From assembly GCF_900110835.1 (NCBI RefSeq), contig NZ_FOJG01000002.1, forward strand, positions 832,169 to 896,168: DNA of 64,000 nt, written 5' to 3'. This document shows positions 1-8,513 of the stretch, piece by piece; within the stretch, counting starts at the first letter, position 1, and each line of letters begins with the position of its first letter. Source of the stretch: Chitinophaga arvensicola (GTDB lineage Bacteria; Bacteroidota; Bacteroidia; Chitinophagales; Chitinophagaceae). Position numbers and translations under genes: made by a program. The notes under the pieces are model-generated. The model was not told where the DNA came from and did no database searches. It saw only the letters and a list, made by a program, of their open reading frames with translations.

Positions 1-1237
1 TATCAATAATATGATCTGCAATAGTGATCACATCCGGATCATGCTCCACTATCAACACCGTATTGCCTTTATCCCGGAGACTTTGCATCAGTACATTCAA
101 CTGATGCACATCCCGTGCATGCAATCCTGTACTGGGTTCATCGAAAATATACATCATGTCGCACAGACTGCTACCGAGGTGACGCACCATTTTTACCCGC
201 TGTGATTCACCACCGGATAAAGTAGATGTTTCCCGGTTGAGGCTCAGATAACCCAATCCTATGCCTTCCAGGTGCGTTAACCGTTCAATGATAGCCGCCA
301 CCATAGTTTGTGCAGCAGCTTCTTTGATACGACCTATTTCCTTTATCAGATCGCTTACCTGCAAAGCGGCATTTTCCGCGATATTCTTTCCGTGAATCTT
401 ACAACTCAGCACCTTTTCATTCAACCGCGCGCCCTTACACGCCGGGCAAGGGCCTTTGGTCACTACCTGTCGCATGGCCGGCTGCAAACTCTTTTTACTA
501 TCTTCCGGATCCGTATCCAGGAAACGTTTATTAAAACGGGTTATTACGCCTTCATACTTTGCAGAAGGCCACCAACCGGCCTTCGGGCTTTTAGGCTTTA
601 TTTCCTCCTGGTACAGCAGTAATTGCCATTCCTCTTCCGTGTAGTCCTTTAATTTTTTATCGTTATCAAAATACCCGGAAAGTACAAAGCGTTTCCACAA
701 CGCCGAGCCAGGGGCAAAAGCAGGAAACAGGATCGCCCCTTCATTCAGTGATTTACTCCGGTCGAACAATTTTTTTATATCTACCGCCGTCACTGTTCCG
801 AGGCCATCGCATACCGGACACATTCCTTCCGGATGATTAAAGGAAAAGATATTGGAATAACCGATAAACGGCTTGCCTATACGCGAATACAGCAGGCGCA
901 GCAGGGAATAGATATCTGTAATGGTACCCACGGTAGAGCGCGCGTTACCACGGATCTGTTTCTGATCCACGATGATAGCAGGACTCAGGTTCTGCATCAG
1001 GTCAGCGTCCGGTTGCCCGTAATGTGGCAGACGATGCCGGATAAAACTGCTGAAGGTTTCATTCAGCTGACGCTGTGCCTCTGCGGCGATAGTGTCGAAT
1101 ACCAGGGAAGATTTTCCGGAACCGGAAACGCCCGTCAATACCGTGATTTTCTTCTTGGGTATACTTACGTTGATATTGCGTAGATTATTCTCCCGCGCGC
1201 CTTTTATTATGATCTGATCTTTTTTACCGGATTGCAT
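1..1237 (-). CDS. UvrA-like excinuclease ABC ATPase, 3' end outside window
   Basis: The first 412 residues are visible; the gene runs off the left edge. The start is the ATG at 1235-1237. A Walker A motif GVSGSGKS lies at residues 36-43, a CPVC pair near residue 138, a CPAC pair near 262, the ABC signature LSGGESQRV near 340, and a Walker B/D-loop DEPSTGLHARD after it, followed by the VLIVEHDPDVI switch region. This order is that of the first ABC module of UvrA. The family binds damaged DNA or, for class II UvrA2 proteins, contributes to drug and damage tolerance. The insert between Walker A and the signature is short, which suggests a UvrA2-type protein rather than housekeeping UvrA; this is inference, since the second half is not visible. 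Confidence 0.9.
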   Translation of the reverse strand, partial: MQSGKKDQIIIKGARENNLRNINVSIPKKKITVLTGVSGSGKSSLVFDTIAAEAQRQLNETFSSFIRHRLPHYGQPDADLMQNLSPAIIVDQKQIRGNARSTVGTITDIYSLLRLLYSRIGKPFIGYSNIFSFNHPEGMCPVCDGLGTVTAVDIKKLFDRSKSLNEGAILFPAFAPGSALWKRFVLSGYFDNDKKLKDYTEEEWQLLLYQEEIKPKSPKAGWWPSAKYEGVITRFNKRFLDTDPEDSKKSLQPAMRQVVTKGPCPACKGARLNEKVLSCKIHGKNIAENAALQVSDLIKEIGRIKEAAAQTMVAAIIERLTHLEGIGLGYLSLNRETSTLSGGESQRVKMVRHLGSSLCDMMYIFDEPSTGLHARDVHQLNVLMQSLRDKGNTVLIVEHDPDVITIADHIID

Positions 1238-1368
1238 ACATGGATAGTATTAGATGGTTAACACGATTGCCAACCCATCAACAATAATGATGCAAAAAAA
1301 ATCGGGTAACGATATTTCATATATCTTACCAAAACGTTAAAAGGGCTGGTCGTCTCCCACACAAGTTG

Positions 1369-1376
1369 TACCTTTG
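1369..1376 (+). promoter_or_regulatory. Candidate -7 box for the SDR gene
   Basis: TACCTTTG is an exact match to the Bacteroidota -7 consensus TAnnTTTG, about 100 bases before the start of the dehydrogenase gene. No clear TTTG -33 box is found at the expected distance, so the call rests on the -7 match alone. Confidence 0.35.
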
Positions 1377-1477
1377 CCATACAAAAAACAGACCCTCCTG
1401 TTTATCTCCCACCGCCGCTGTAAAGGCTTACAGCCCATTGCCCCGTATTGAATCATTCAAAATAAAAATATAGCAAT

Positions 1478-2236
1478 ATGAAACGACTGGAAAACAAAGT
1501 AGCCCTTATTACGGGCGGAGCAGGAAGCATCGGACAGACGACCGCTAAATTATTTATTGAAGAAGGTGCAAAAGTAGTATTGGTTGACCTCGATGAAGCA
1601 GCACTGAAAAAAGTAACCAGCGAATTGGGTGATCAGGCCGCTTATGTAGCCGCCAATGTCACCGTAGCAGCAGATGTGGAAAGATACGCCAAAGAGGCCG
1701 TGAAGAAATTCGGTAAAATCGACATTTTCTTTAACAATGCCGGTATTGAAGGAGTAGTAAAACCCATCACTGAATTCCCGGAAGATATATTTGATAAGGT
1801 AATGGCCGTAAACGTGAAAGGTGTTTTTCTCGGCTGTAAATATGTGTTACCCGAAATGAAAGACGGCAGCAGCATGATCATTACTTCTTCTGTAGCTGGA
1901 CTGGGCGCTTCGCCTAATTTTGTGGCCTACACCACCAGTAAACATGCGACCCTCGGTATCATGAAAACGGCAGCTCTTGAAGCAGCGCCGAGGAAGATCC
2001 GTGTAAACAGCATACATCCGTCACCGGTAGACAACCGTATGATGCGTTCTATCGAAGAAGGATATGAACCAGGCAAAGCAGCCGATATGCAGAAAACATT
2101 TGCCGCTGGCATTCCCCTGGGAAGATATGCGGCGCCGCTGGAAATCGCTAAACTCGTGTTGTTCCTCGGTTCTGACGACAGTCAGTTTATTACCGGTGCG
2201 CAATATGTGATCGATGGCGGTTCTTCTGCCAAATAA
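1478..2236 (+). CDS. SDR family NAD(P)-dependent oxidoreductase
   Basis: A 252-residue classical short-chain dehydrogenase of normal length. The cofactor loop TGGAGSIG is at residues 12-19, Asp37 follows beta-strand 2 (which favours NAD over NADP), NNAG is at 86-89, and the catalytic Ser138, Tyr151 and Lys155 are in place (YTTSK). The C-terminus ends with the usual G-G-x-S type tail. Such enzymes oxidise or reduce alcohols, sugars or ketones in the cytoplasm; the substrate cannot be read from the sequence. It is a monocistronic unit facing a convergent lipoprotein gene, with a shared terminator between them. Confidence 0.93.
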   Translation: MKRLENKVALITGGAGSIGQTTAKLFIEEGAKVVLVDLDEAALKKVTSELGDQAAYVAANVTVAADVERYAKEAVKKFGKIDIFFNNAGIEGVVKPITEFPEDIFDKVMAVNVKGVFLGCKYVLPEMKDGSSMIITSSVAGLGASPNFVAYTTSKHATLGIMKTAALEAAPRKIRVNSIHPSPVDNRMMRSIEEGYEPGKAADMQKTFAAGIPLGRYAAPLEIAKLVLFLGSDDSQFITGAQYVIDGGSSAK

Positions 2237-2259
2237 CCCGGATAACTGATCCTACAATA

Positions 2260-2295
2260 AAAAAGCGGTTTCCCCTAAAAAGGAAACCGCTTTTT
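2260..2295. terminator. Bidirectional terminator between SDR and DUF1080 genes
   Basis: A perfect stem of AAAAAGCGGTTTCC (2260-2273) and its complement (2282-2295) encloses an 8-base loop. The A-run on one side and T-run on the other make it usable from both converging genes. Confidence 0.9.
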
Positions 2296-2311
2296 CATGT
2301 ATGCGTGACCG

Positions 2312-3115
2312 TTATTTTTCCAGGTTGAGTATCTCTATCTTCCTGAAATCTACCGGCTGGCCTTCACTTTGCAAGGCGATAAAGCCTTTGGACAACAGCT
2401 TCCCGTCTATCTTGATGGCCGGATCGTAGTTGGTAACTACACCGCCGCCAATCTGTGGTTTGGAATACTGCAATACCGTATCGCCGTTAATGATATGCGT
2501 GATCAGTGAGTCTCCCAGCACAATCAGTTCTCCCCTCACCCATTGTTCGCCTTCATATGTTTTAGAGGAAGACTCTATACAATGCTGCGGATCCAGTTTG
2601 CCTTTGTACACCACATTGGTGCCCGGAGAACACATGTTACCGGTGGGTCTGGCATTTCCATCACCCAAACCCGCCAGTAGCTGCATTTCTACAGAAATAG
2701 GCCAGTCCTGCTCTTTGGGCATGGTACGCGGATCCTGGGAATGAAACATTACACCACTATTCAGCAACGTATACTCAGGAGCAGAAGGATACCATTTGCC
2801 GACAAACCGGTATTCAAATTTGAGGTGGTAATGTGAAAAAGGTTCTTTATAATACAAGTGGCCAAACTGATCATTAAAATCGCCGTACTGGTCGTACCGC
2901 ACTTTAATCACGCTATCTTCCACCCGGAAAGTATTTCCGAAGTTTTCACCTACTTCATGGTGGTGAATTTTTACGATCCAGTCGTTCATATCCTTCCCAT
3001 TAAACAGGGACACCCATTCGGGTTTCTTTTCCGCTTGTTTGTTTTCATTGCAGGATACGCCGGCAGCCAGCAGGGCTATGAGTAACAGTTTACGTGAAAT
3101 AAAGGTCTTGTTCAT
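2312..3115 (-). CDS. DUF1080 (3-keto-disaccharide hydrolase family) lipoprotein
   Basis: 267 residues. A lipoprotein signal peptide ends at Cys22 (hydrophobic LLLIALLAAGVSC), followed by a DUF1080 domain over nearly the whole mature part, beginning with WVSLFNGKDMNDW. DUF1080 is a concanavalin-like lectin/glucanase fold; several members hydrolyse 3-keto-glycosides in Bacteroidota. It is therefore probably attached to the cell envelope and acts on a carbohydrate. It stands alone without the usual oxidoreductase partners, so the substrate is unknown. Confidence 0.88.
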   Translation of the reverse strand: MNKTFISRKLLLIALLAAGVSCNENKQAEKKPEWVSLFNGKDMNDWIVKIHHHEVGENFGNTFRVEDSVIKVRYDQYGDFNDQFGHLYYKEPFSHYHLKFEYRFVGKWYPSAPEYTLLNSGVMFHSQDPRTMPKEQDWPISVEMQLLAGLGDGNARPTGNMCSPGTNVVYKGKLDPQHCIESSSKTYEGEQWVRGELIVLGDSLITHIINGDTVLQYSKPQIGGGVVTNYDPAIKIDGKLLSKGFIALQSEGQPVDFRKIEILNLEK

Positions 3116-3240
3116 ATCTGTTGCTAAATTAATTTTTCATTTCGTGGTGGTATGGCGGTTAAAATAGAATAAAACAGATAGAAAAGTAAAAAAACTATTT
3201 GGCCGGTAATACATGATAGCTAGATAATGCTGCGGCGGCC

Positions 3241-5691
3241 TTATTTCCTGACCCTGTTCCGTTCTTCCGGCTCGGCACGTTGCTGCCGCTGGGCGCTGTT
3301 TCCAAAGGATTTTGTCCAGGTAAGTTTAAAGATCTGTGCTTTCCCCGGCTCCGGATGAAAGGTCACCTTGCTATTCAGATTGAACGCTTCTTTGGTGAGT
3401 GTCCCGAAATAACTATCGATCGCCGTAGTACGAAATATATCCGTTACCGTTAGTTGCAGACTGCCGCCGTTCTTTTTTAATGTCTTTTTGACACCCATAT
3501 TCACCGCACCAAATCCATCCACTTCCCGGGAGCCATCATAGGAAGCGCTGTTGTACCAGCCGGACAATTCCAGTGAGAAACGGGCGGGCAGCCGGAAAGT
3601 AGTGCTGAAATTAGCGTTGTAGGCAATATAGGCTTTCTCCACCGGCAGCACGGTATAGTCCAGCTTAAACCGCCGCCAGCTGCCGGTAAGCCCGAAACTC
3701 ATCTCCCACCATTCCTTTACTTTCCAGGGGGCCAGCAATTGCAGTGATACATTATCCTGGAAGATCAGGTTTTGTGGCGACACCACAATCACCTCGCCCG
3801 TGGGATTGGCGGTGATCTGGTACCGGGCCATGGGATACTGGTCCCTGCTAAACAGCAGGGAAGCTGCATATCCTTTATACTGATAACCCAGTTTCAGGTT
3901 ATTGGTGATGGTGGGTTTCAGCATCGGGTTGCCTGTTTCCACAGAAGTAGGCCCTGTGTACAACACGAAAGAAGCCAGGTCATTATAGGCCGGACGGCTG
4001 ATCCGTTTGGTGTAAGACAGCTGCCATTCTGATATGGTATTCACTTTCCACGAAAGGAATATACCTGGGAAAAAGGCACTCAGCGGGCGGTCGGTGATAA
4101 GCTGTTTCTTTCCGGGATCCGTCATCTGCGTATGGGAATATTCATACCTCACACCGGCTACCAGTTGCAGCGACGGGCGTATTTGCGCTTCCAATGAACC
4201 ATACACCGCCCCGATACCTTCTTTCAACAGCATATCTGTGGCGGCAGCGGAGCTAACCACCCAGGTACTGTCCAGGAAGCTTTCTATCCGCGAGGCACTG
4301 CCGGTGCGGGTGTAGGTACCTTTTATACCGCCTTCTATTTTTATTTTGGGAGATAACTGCCGGCTATAGTCCATTTTTAATACGCCTACCTGGATCATGG
4401 TGTTGGAAAAGCTCCGCTGCAGTGGAGAAAAAAGCGTGTCATTCGTTTCCGGGGGGTGTCCCTCACTATCCAGGAAAGTGCTGTAGGCGGAGGAGGGCCG
4501 GTTATTTTTATAATACAGGTAATCCAGGTCGAACCGCAGCTGCTCCCCCTCGCGGATTTTTCTGTCGGCATAAAAAGAAACGCCGGCATTGGTCCAGCGG
4601 TTATCTCCATTGATGGTGGCGTGCTGCACATAATCCTTCCCCGTTGCTATATGATATTCGCCATAGTTCACCGTTTGCTCATTAACTGCACTGTAGTTGA
4701 AGTTCAGGTTACCGCCAATCGTTGTGCGGGGCGATAACCGTGTATCGGCGCCAACACTGAGATTATGACTGTTATTCACCGGTTTGATCACACTCAGGAA
4801 ATACGAGGAAGCATGGCCACCGAGCAAGGGCACTTCATCTGTAGCCGGGGAAGACCAGTCGTAGTAAGTTCTGTCGTGAGAAAATGAATAATTACCATAC
4901 AGGCCTGTATTGCCGATGGTACGTGCCAGATTCGCGCTGGCGGCGGCTTTCTCTCCATACCCATAGCCACCGGTCACCGAAAAGTTACCGGGGTCCCGGT
5001 TTCGCTTTATCACGATATTGATCATACCGGCATTACCCGCTGCTTCATATTTGGCGGGTGGTGTACTCAGCAATTCTATTTTCTCAATGTCATTGGCGGT
5101 CATTCCCTGCAGATAAATCATCAGCTGATCGGCCGACATCCGCAGCAGTTTGCCGTTGAGCATCACCGTCACCCCGCTTTTTCCATTCAGCGCAATACCG
5201 TTGTTCCGCCGGTCCACATACACACCGGGGGAGCGTTCCAGCAACTCCAGGGCAGAACTGCCTTTCGTAAGGATACTGTTTTCTACGTTGATGACGGTAC
5301 CGAATACCTGTTGCTGAAAAAGCGGCTTCTCTGCACGCACCACTACTTCACCCAATTGCTGTGTATTGCGGAGCAGTACCTGGTTAGCAAAGGTGGTATC
5401 GGCAGATGTGGGACTAACTTCGAACGCCGGTGTTTCTGCGTTTTCATAGCCGATGCTGCCAAACCGCAACCGGTAATTACCCGGAAGAATGCCGCTGATG
5501 CGGTATCTGCCATCTTCACCCGTCAATACAGCTTTTACCAGCGAAGTATCGGACTGCCGCAATAACAGCACATTGGCAAATGGAACCGGCGTTCCGGCGG
5601 CTGTTACCAGTTTACCGCTTACCTGGGCACCTGCATCAGAGAGAAAAGCAAAGAGCCAGAAGGCCAGAAATAATAAGTAGTTCATATGCAA
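3241..5691 (-). CDS. Outer-membrane beta-barrel TonB-dependent receptor family protein
   Basis: 816 residues with a signal peptide (alternative start at residue 3). A carboxypeptidase-regulatory-like beta-sandwich covers about residues 22-110 (GKLVTAAGTPVPFANVLLL), a TonB plug about 115-230 (QVFGTVINVENS, GVYVDRRNNGIALNG), and the rest is an OMP_b-brl_3 type barrel rich in alternating aromatic strands. It sits in the outer membrane. Members of this subfamily often lack a SusD partner and their ligand is unknown; no SusD gene is adjacent here. The C-terminal end is basic and unusual (AEPEERNRVRK), extending past the last barrel strand. Confidence 0.9.
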   Translation of the reverse strand: MHMNYLLFLAFWLFAFLSDAGAQVSGKLVTAAGTPVPFANVLLLRQSDTSLVKAVLTGEDGRYRISGILPGNYRLRFGSIGYENAETPAFEVSPTSADTTFANQVLLRNTQQLGEVVVRAEKPLFQQQVFGTVINVENSILTKGSSALELLERSPGVYVDRRNNGIALNGKSGVTVMLNGKLLRMSADQLMIYLQGMTANDIEKIELLSTPPAKYEAAGNAGMINIVIKRNRDPGNFSVTGGYGYGEKAAASANLARTIGNTGLYGNYSFSHDRTYYDWSSPATDEVPLLGGHASSYFLSVIKPVNNSHNLSVGADTRLSPRTTIGGNLNFNYSAVNEQTVNYGEYHIATGKDYVQHATINGDNRWTNAGVSFYADRKIREGEQLRFDLDYLYYKNNRPSSAYSTFLDSEGHPPETNDTLFSPLQRSFSNTMIQVGVLKMDYSRQLSPKIKIEGGIKGTYTRTGSASRIESFLDSTWVVSSAAATDMLLKEGIGAVYGSLEAQIRPSLQLVAGVRYEYSHTQMTDPGKKQLITDRPLSAFFPGIFLSWKVNTISEWQLSYTKRISRPAYNDLASFVLYTGPTSVETGNPMLKPTITNNLKLGYQYKGYAASLLFSRDQYPMARYQITANPTGEVIVVSPQNLIFQDNVSLQLLAPWKVKEWWEMSFGLTGSWRRFKLDYTVLPVEKAYIAYNANFSTTFRLPARFSLELSGWYNSASYDGSREVDGFGAVNMGVKKTLKKNGGSLQLTVTDIFRTTAIDSYFGTLTKEAFNLNSKVTFHPEPGKAQIFKLTWTKSFGNSAQRQQRAEPEERNRVRK

Positions 5692-5934
5692 GGATTACTC
5701 CGGCAAAGAAAGGCCGGGCAGCCTGCCGGGAAAAACCGGAATGACGTCCGGCGGCAGAAAATTGATGAAGTACCCAAAAGAAGCGCTATTCGTTCAAAAA
5801 CCGCTGTAATGGGCGCAATCCACCTTTCAGCAACCGGCAGATGCAGGTGGTCAGTTATTTCGGACCGTTGGTATAGTACGCCAGCAGAATCGGCAAAATC
5901 TGCCTATCTTTAGTTACAGGTAATTTATTATATC

Positions 5935-7053
5935 TTGAATACAATATCTGGCCGCAACTGGCTGCTAAAATATAAACTTTACCACATCCCCTTCTGGTGT
6001 ATTTACCATTACCTCTGGTGGGTAGTGGCAATGGGAAACCCTGTGAAGGCGGCCAACAACATTATCCTTTTCCCTTATACCATCAAGTTTGCTTTCTATG
6101 TTATCTTTCAGGCAACCGCAGTATATTTCAATCTTTATTACCTGATTCCCAAATACCTCGAAAGAGGCAGGTATACGCTTTATTTCGCAGTGCTGCTGCT
6201 GACAACCATCAGCACTGCTTCCATAATTGTTGGAGGGTATTACCTCAGTTCAGCCGTGTCAGGCAAAACATTTGAACAACTCTTCGGGACCGGAACGGAC
6301 AACTATTGCTTCTTCCACTTCTTTGGGAGCGCGCTCCCCTCTACCCTGGCCAGCATGACACTGGGCATGAGTATTAAACTTACCCGCGACTGGCTCCAGA
6401 CAAAAAGAAGGCAACAGCTGCTGGAAAAAGAAAAACTGGAAACGGAACTGAATTTTCTGAAGAATCAGTTTAACCCGCATTTCCTTTTCAACACCATCAA
6501 TTCCATCTTTTTCCTGATCCATAAAAACCCCGACATGGCTTCCGCTTCGCTGGCGAAATTCTCGGAACTACTGCGGTACCAGCTATATGAGTGCAACGAC
6601 AAACAGATTGCGCTGAATAAAGAAATCGGCTACCTGGAAAACTCCATCGAACTGGAAAAACTCCGGCTGAACAACAATGTAAAGGTCAGTTTTGATTACC
6701 AGCGGCAACCCATGGCGCACCTGAGTATTGCCCCTTTTATATTGATGACTTTTGTAGAAAACGCTTTCAAACACGTGTCCAAACATGCGGATGAACCCAA
6801 CTGGATCAGGATTCAACTTGTGCTGGAAGAGCAACAGCTGCTGTTTACCGTTGCCAACAGCACGGCTGCTGATGAGTATCAGCCACCGCTGATAGACTAC
6901 GGCGGCATCGGGCTGAAAAATGTGCAGCGGAGGCTGGATCTCGTATATCCGGGACAGTATGACCTGGATATCAGGCGGGAAAACAACTGCTTTGAGGTGA
7001 TCCTGCAACTGCAATTAATGGAACAGGTAGTACCACAATTGATCTCCACCTAA
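5935..7053 (+). CDS. LytS-type sensor histidine kinase
   Basis: 372 residues. Four N-terminal hydrophobic segments (about residues 13-33, 45-70, 80-103, 130-147) are followed by a His_kinase domain with the hallmark QFNPHFLFNTINS (phosphoacceptor His182) and an HATPase with N-box FVENAFKHVSK and G-box YGGIGLKNV. The start used is TTG at 5935 because the aromatic-rich first membrane segment is typical of the family; the next in-frame ATG is at residue 33 and would cut it. The LytTR regulator gene follows 13 bases after the stop, so the two form a two-component pair. The stimulus is unknown. Confidence 0.9.
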   Translation: MNTISGRNWLLKYKLYHIPFWCIYHYLWWVVAMGNPVKAANNIILFPYTIKFAFYVIFQATAVYFNLYYLIPKYLERGRYTLYFAVLLLTTISTASIIVGGYYLSSAVSGKTFEQLFGTGTDNYCFFHFFGSALPSTLASMTLGMSIKLTRDWLQTKRRQQLLEKEKLETELNFLKNQFNPHFLFNTINSIFFLIHKNPDMASASLAKFSELLRYQLYECNDKQIALNKEIGYLENSIELEKLRLNNNVKVSFDYQRQPMAHLSIAPFILMTFVENAFKHVSKHADEPNWIRIQLVLEEQQLLFTVANSTAADEYQPPLIDYGGIGLKNVQRRLDLVYPGQYDLDIRRENNCFEVILQLQLMEQVVPQLIST

Positions 7054-7066
7054 AAATGCCGTTATT

Positions 7067-7816
7067 ATGATAAAGTGTATCATCACAGACGACGAACCAT
7101 TGGCGCGGGAAGGCATTGCCAGCTACGTGAAAGAAGTGGATTTCCTTCACCTGACGGGCATCTGCGAAAACCCTGTTGAACTGGTGAACCTGCTCAAGCA
7201 ACATCCGGCGGATCTCCTTTTCCTCGATATACAGATGCCAAAACTGAGCGGCATAGATTTTCTGAAAATGGTACAACATCCGCCCATGGTGGTGATCACT
7301 ACGGCTTTCCCGGAATATGCACTGGAAGGATTTCAACTCAATGTACTGGACTACCTGCTAAAACCGGTTACTTTCGACCGGTTCTTCAAAGCCGCTACCA
7401 AGGCCCGGGATTATCATCAGCTGATGAACCCCGCCGCAAAAGCGGAAGCGCCGCCGCCTGACCCGGAAGCTGATTATTTCTTTATCAAATGCGGTACCCG
7501 GTATGAAAAAATACAGGTAGAAGATATCCTGTTTGTGGAAGGTATGCAGAACTATAGCAGCATTTATACGAAAAAGGGAAAGTACATGACCCTGTTGTAC
7601 CTGAAAAACCTGGAACAGCAACTACCGGCGCAATCCTTTATCCGCGTTCATAAATCTTACATCGTAGCGGTCAATAAAATAGACAGCATCCAGGGAAATG
7701 AGATCTGTATACAATCCCATCAGATCCCGATCAGCCGTAATTACAGGGAATCTGTTATTCAGCAGGTGGTGATGCGTAAATTATGGGATAAGGTGAGCCG
7801 GCCGCCATTGCCGTGA
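7067..7816 (+). CDS. LytTR-family response regulator
   Basis: 249 residues. A receiver domain (about 1-118) has the acidic pair DDE at 8-10, phosphoacceptor Asp54 (FLDIQMP) and the TTAF...LDYLLKPV switch. A LytTR DNA-binding domain covers about 138-245 (VEDILFVEGMQNY, FIRVHKSYIV). It is the partner of the kinase just upstream and probably binds tandem direct repeats near its targets. A short Pro/Ala linker separates the domains. Confidence 0.93.
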   Translation: MIKCIITDDEPLAREGIASYVKEVDFLHLTGICENPVELVNLLKQHPADLLFLDIQMPKLSGIDFLKMVQHPPMVVITTAFPEYALEGFQLNVLDYLLKPVTFDRFFKAATKARDYHQLMNPAAKAEAPPPDPEADYFFIKCGTRYEKIQVEDILFVEGMQNYSSIYTKKGKYMTLLYLKNLEQQLPAQSFIRVHKSYIVAVNKIDSIQGNEICIQSHQIPISRNYRESVIQQVVMRKLWDKVSRPPLP

Positions 7817-7850
7817 ACAACCGGGCATTATCATCTCTCTATACACATAA

Positions 7851-7884
7851 CAAAAAGCCCCCGGATCTCTACGATCAGGAGGCT
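7851..7884 (-). terminator. Terminator of the small lipoprotein gene
   Basis: AGCCcCCgGATC (7856-7867) pairs with GATCaGGaGGCT (7873-7884) across a 5-base loop with two mismatches. On the minus strand the stem is followed by CTTTTTG, so it terminates the minus-strand gene that ends at 7906. Confidence 0.65.
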
Positions 7885-7905
7885 ATCTATATCGGGATTA
7901 CTATA

Positions 7906-8295
7906 TTAGAAATTGTAGGAAGCATGTCCGGAAAGCACCGTACCAGCTGAGGTACCTTCTGCTTTCACCTGACCGTCTACCAGGATCTGCACTTTGAGGG
8001 TAGCAGATGAATTAGCGGAAGTACCGGTAACACCTGCATTCAAGGTCAGTGTACCAGCAGGCACCGTTACTTCAGGGCTGGTCCAGGTGGACCCACTGAG
8101 GTTGGATAAAGTGGTGATCTGGGTATCATAACCATAAACAGCTACAGATAATACTGCATCTGAAGAACCGATCGCTTTAAAAACTACCTTGTGAGAAGTA
8201 GAGGATGGTCCGTCGTTTTTGTCATCTTTCTTGCAGGCTGCAAACAATGTGGCTATCATCAAAGCCGGGAACAAAATTTTTCTGAGTATTTTCAT
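7906..8295 (-). CDS. Small secreted lipoprotein of unknown function
   Basis: 129 residues. The lipobox LFAAC places the lipidated Cys at residue 21, followed by the KKDDKNDG linker common in Bacteroidota surface or periplasmic lipoproteins. The mature part is rich in Ser, Thr and Val and alternates hydrophobic residues, suggesting one small beta-sandwich; TLNAGVTGTSANSSATLKV resembles strands of such folds. I do not recognise the family. It is a single gene with its own terminator. Confidence 0.75.
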   Translation of the reverse strand: MKILRKILFPALMIATLFAACKKDDKNDGPSSTSHKVVFKAIGSSDAVLSVAVYGYDTQITTLSNLSGSTWTSPEVTVPAGTLTLNAGVTGTSANSSATLKVQILVDGQVKAEGTSAGTVLSGHASYNF

Positions 8296-8460
8296 AATTC
8301 CAAATTAAAATGCCTACTCTTAAATGCACAGTTTTCGGCTTCCCTGTATTGCTACTTAATATAGGTGGTTAAAATTTAAACGGCATTGCCGCAAAATTAC
8401 CGCTGGTTAAGTCTCCTCACAATACCTGCAATTCATGATTTATTTCTACCTGTTTTCAGG

Positions 8461-8468
8461 TATTTTTG
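8461..8468 (+). promoter_or_regulatory. Candidate -7 box for the TPR kinase operon
   Basis: TATTTTTG matches TAnnTTTG exactly and lies 46 bases before the ATG at 8514. It also argues against translation beginning upstream at 8466, which would lie inside the promoter. Confidence 0.4.
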
Positions 8469-8513
8469 CCTCCGTATAACCCGGTATCCGGATTTGTTTT
8501 ATATTTTTCCATC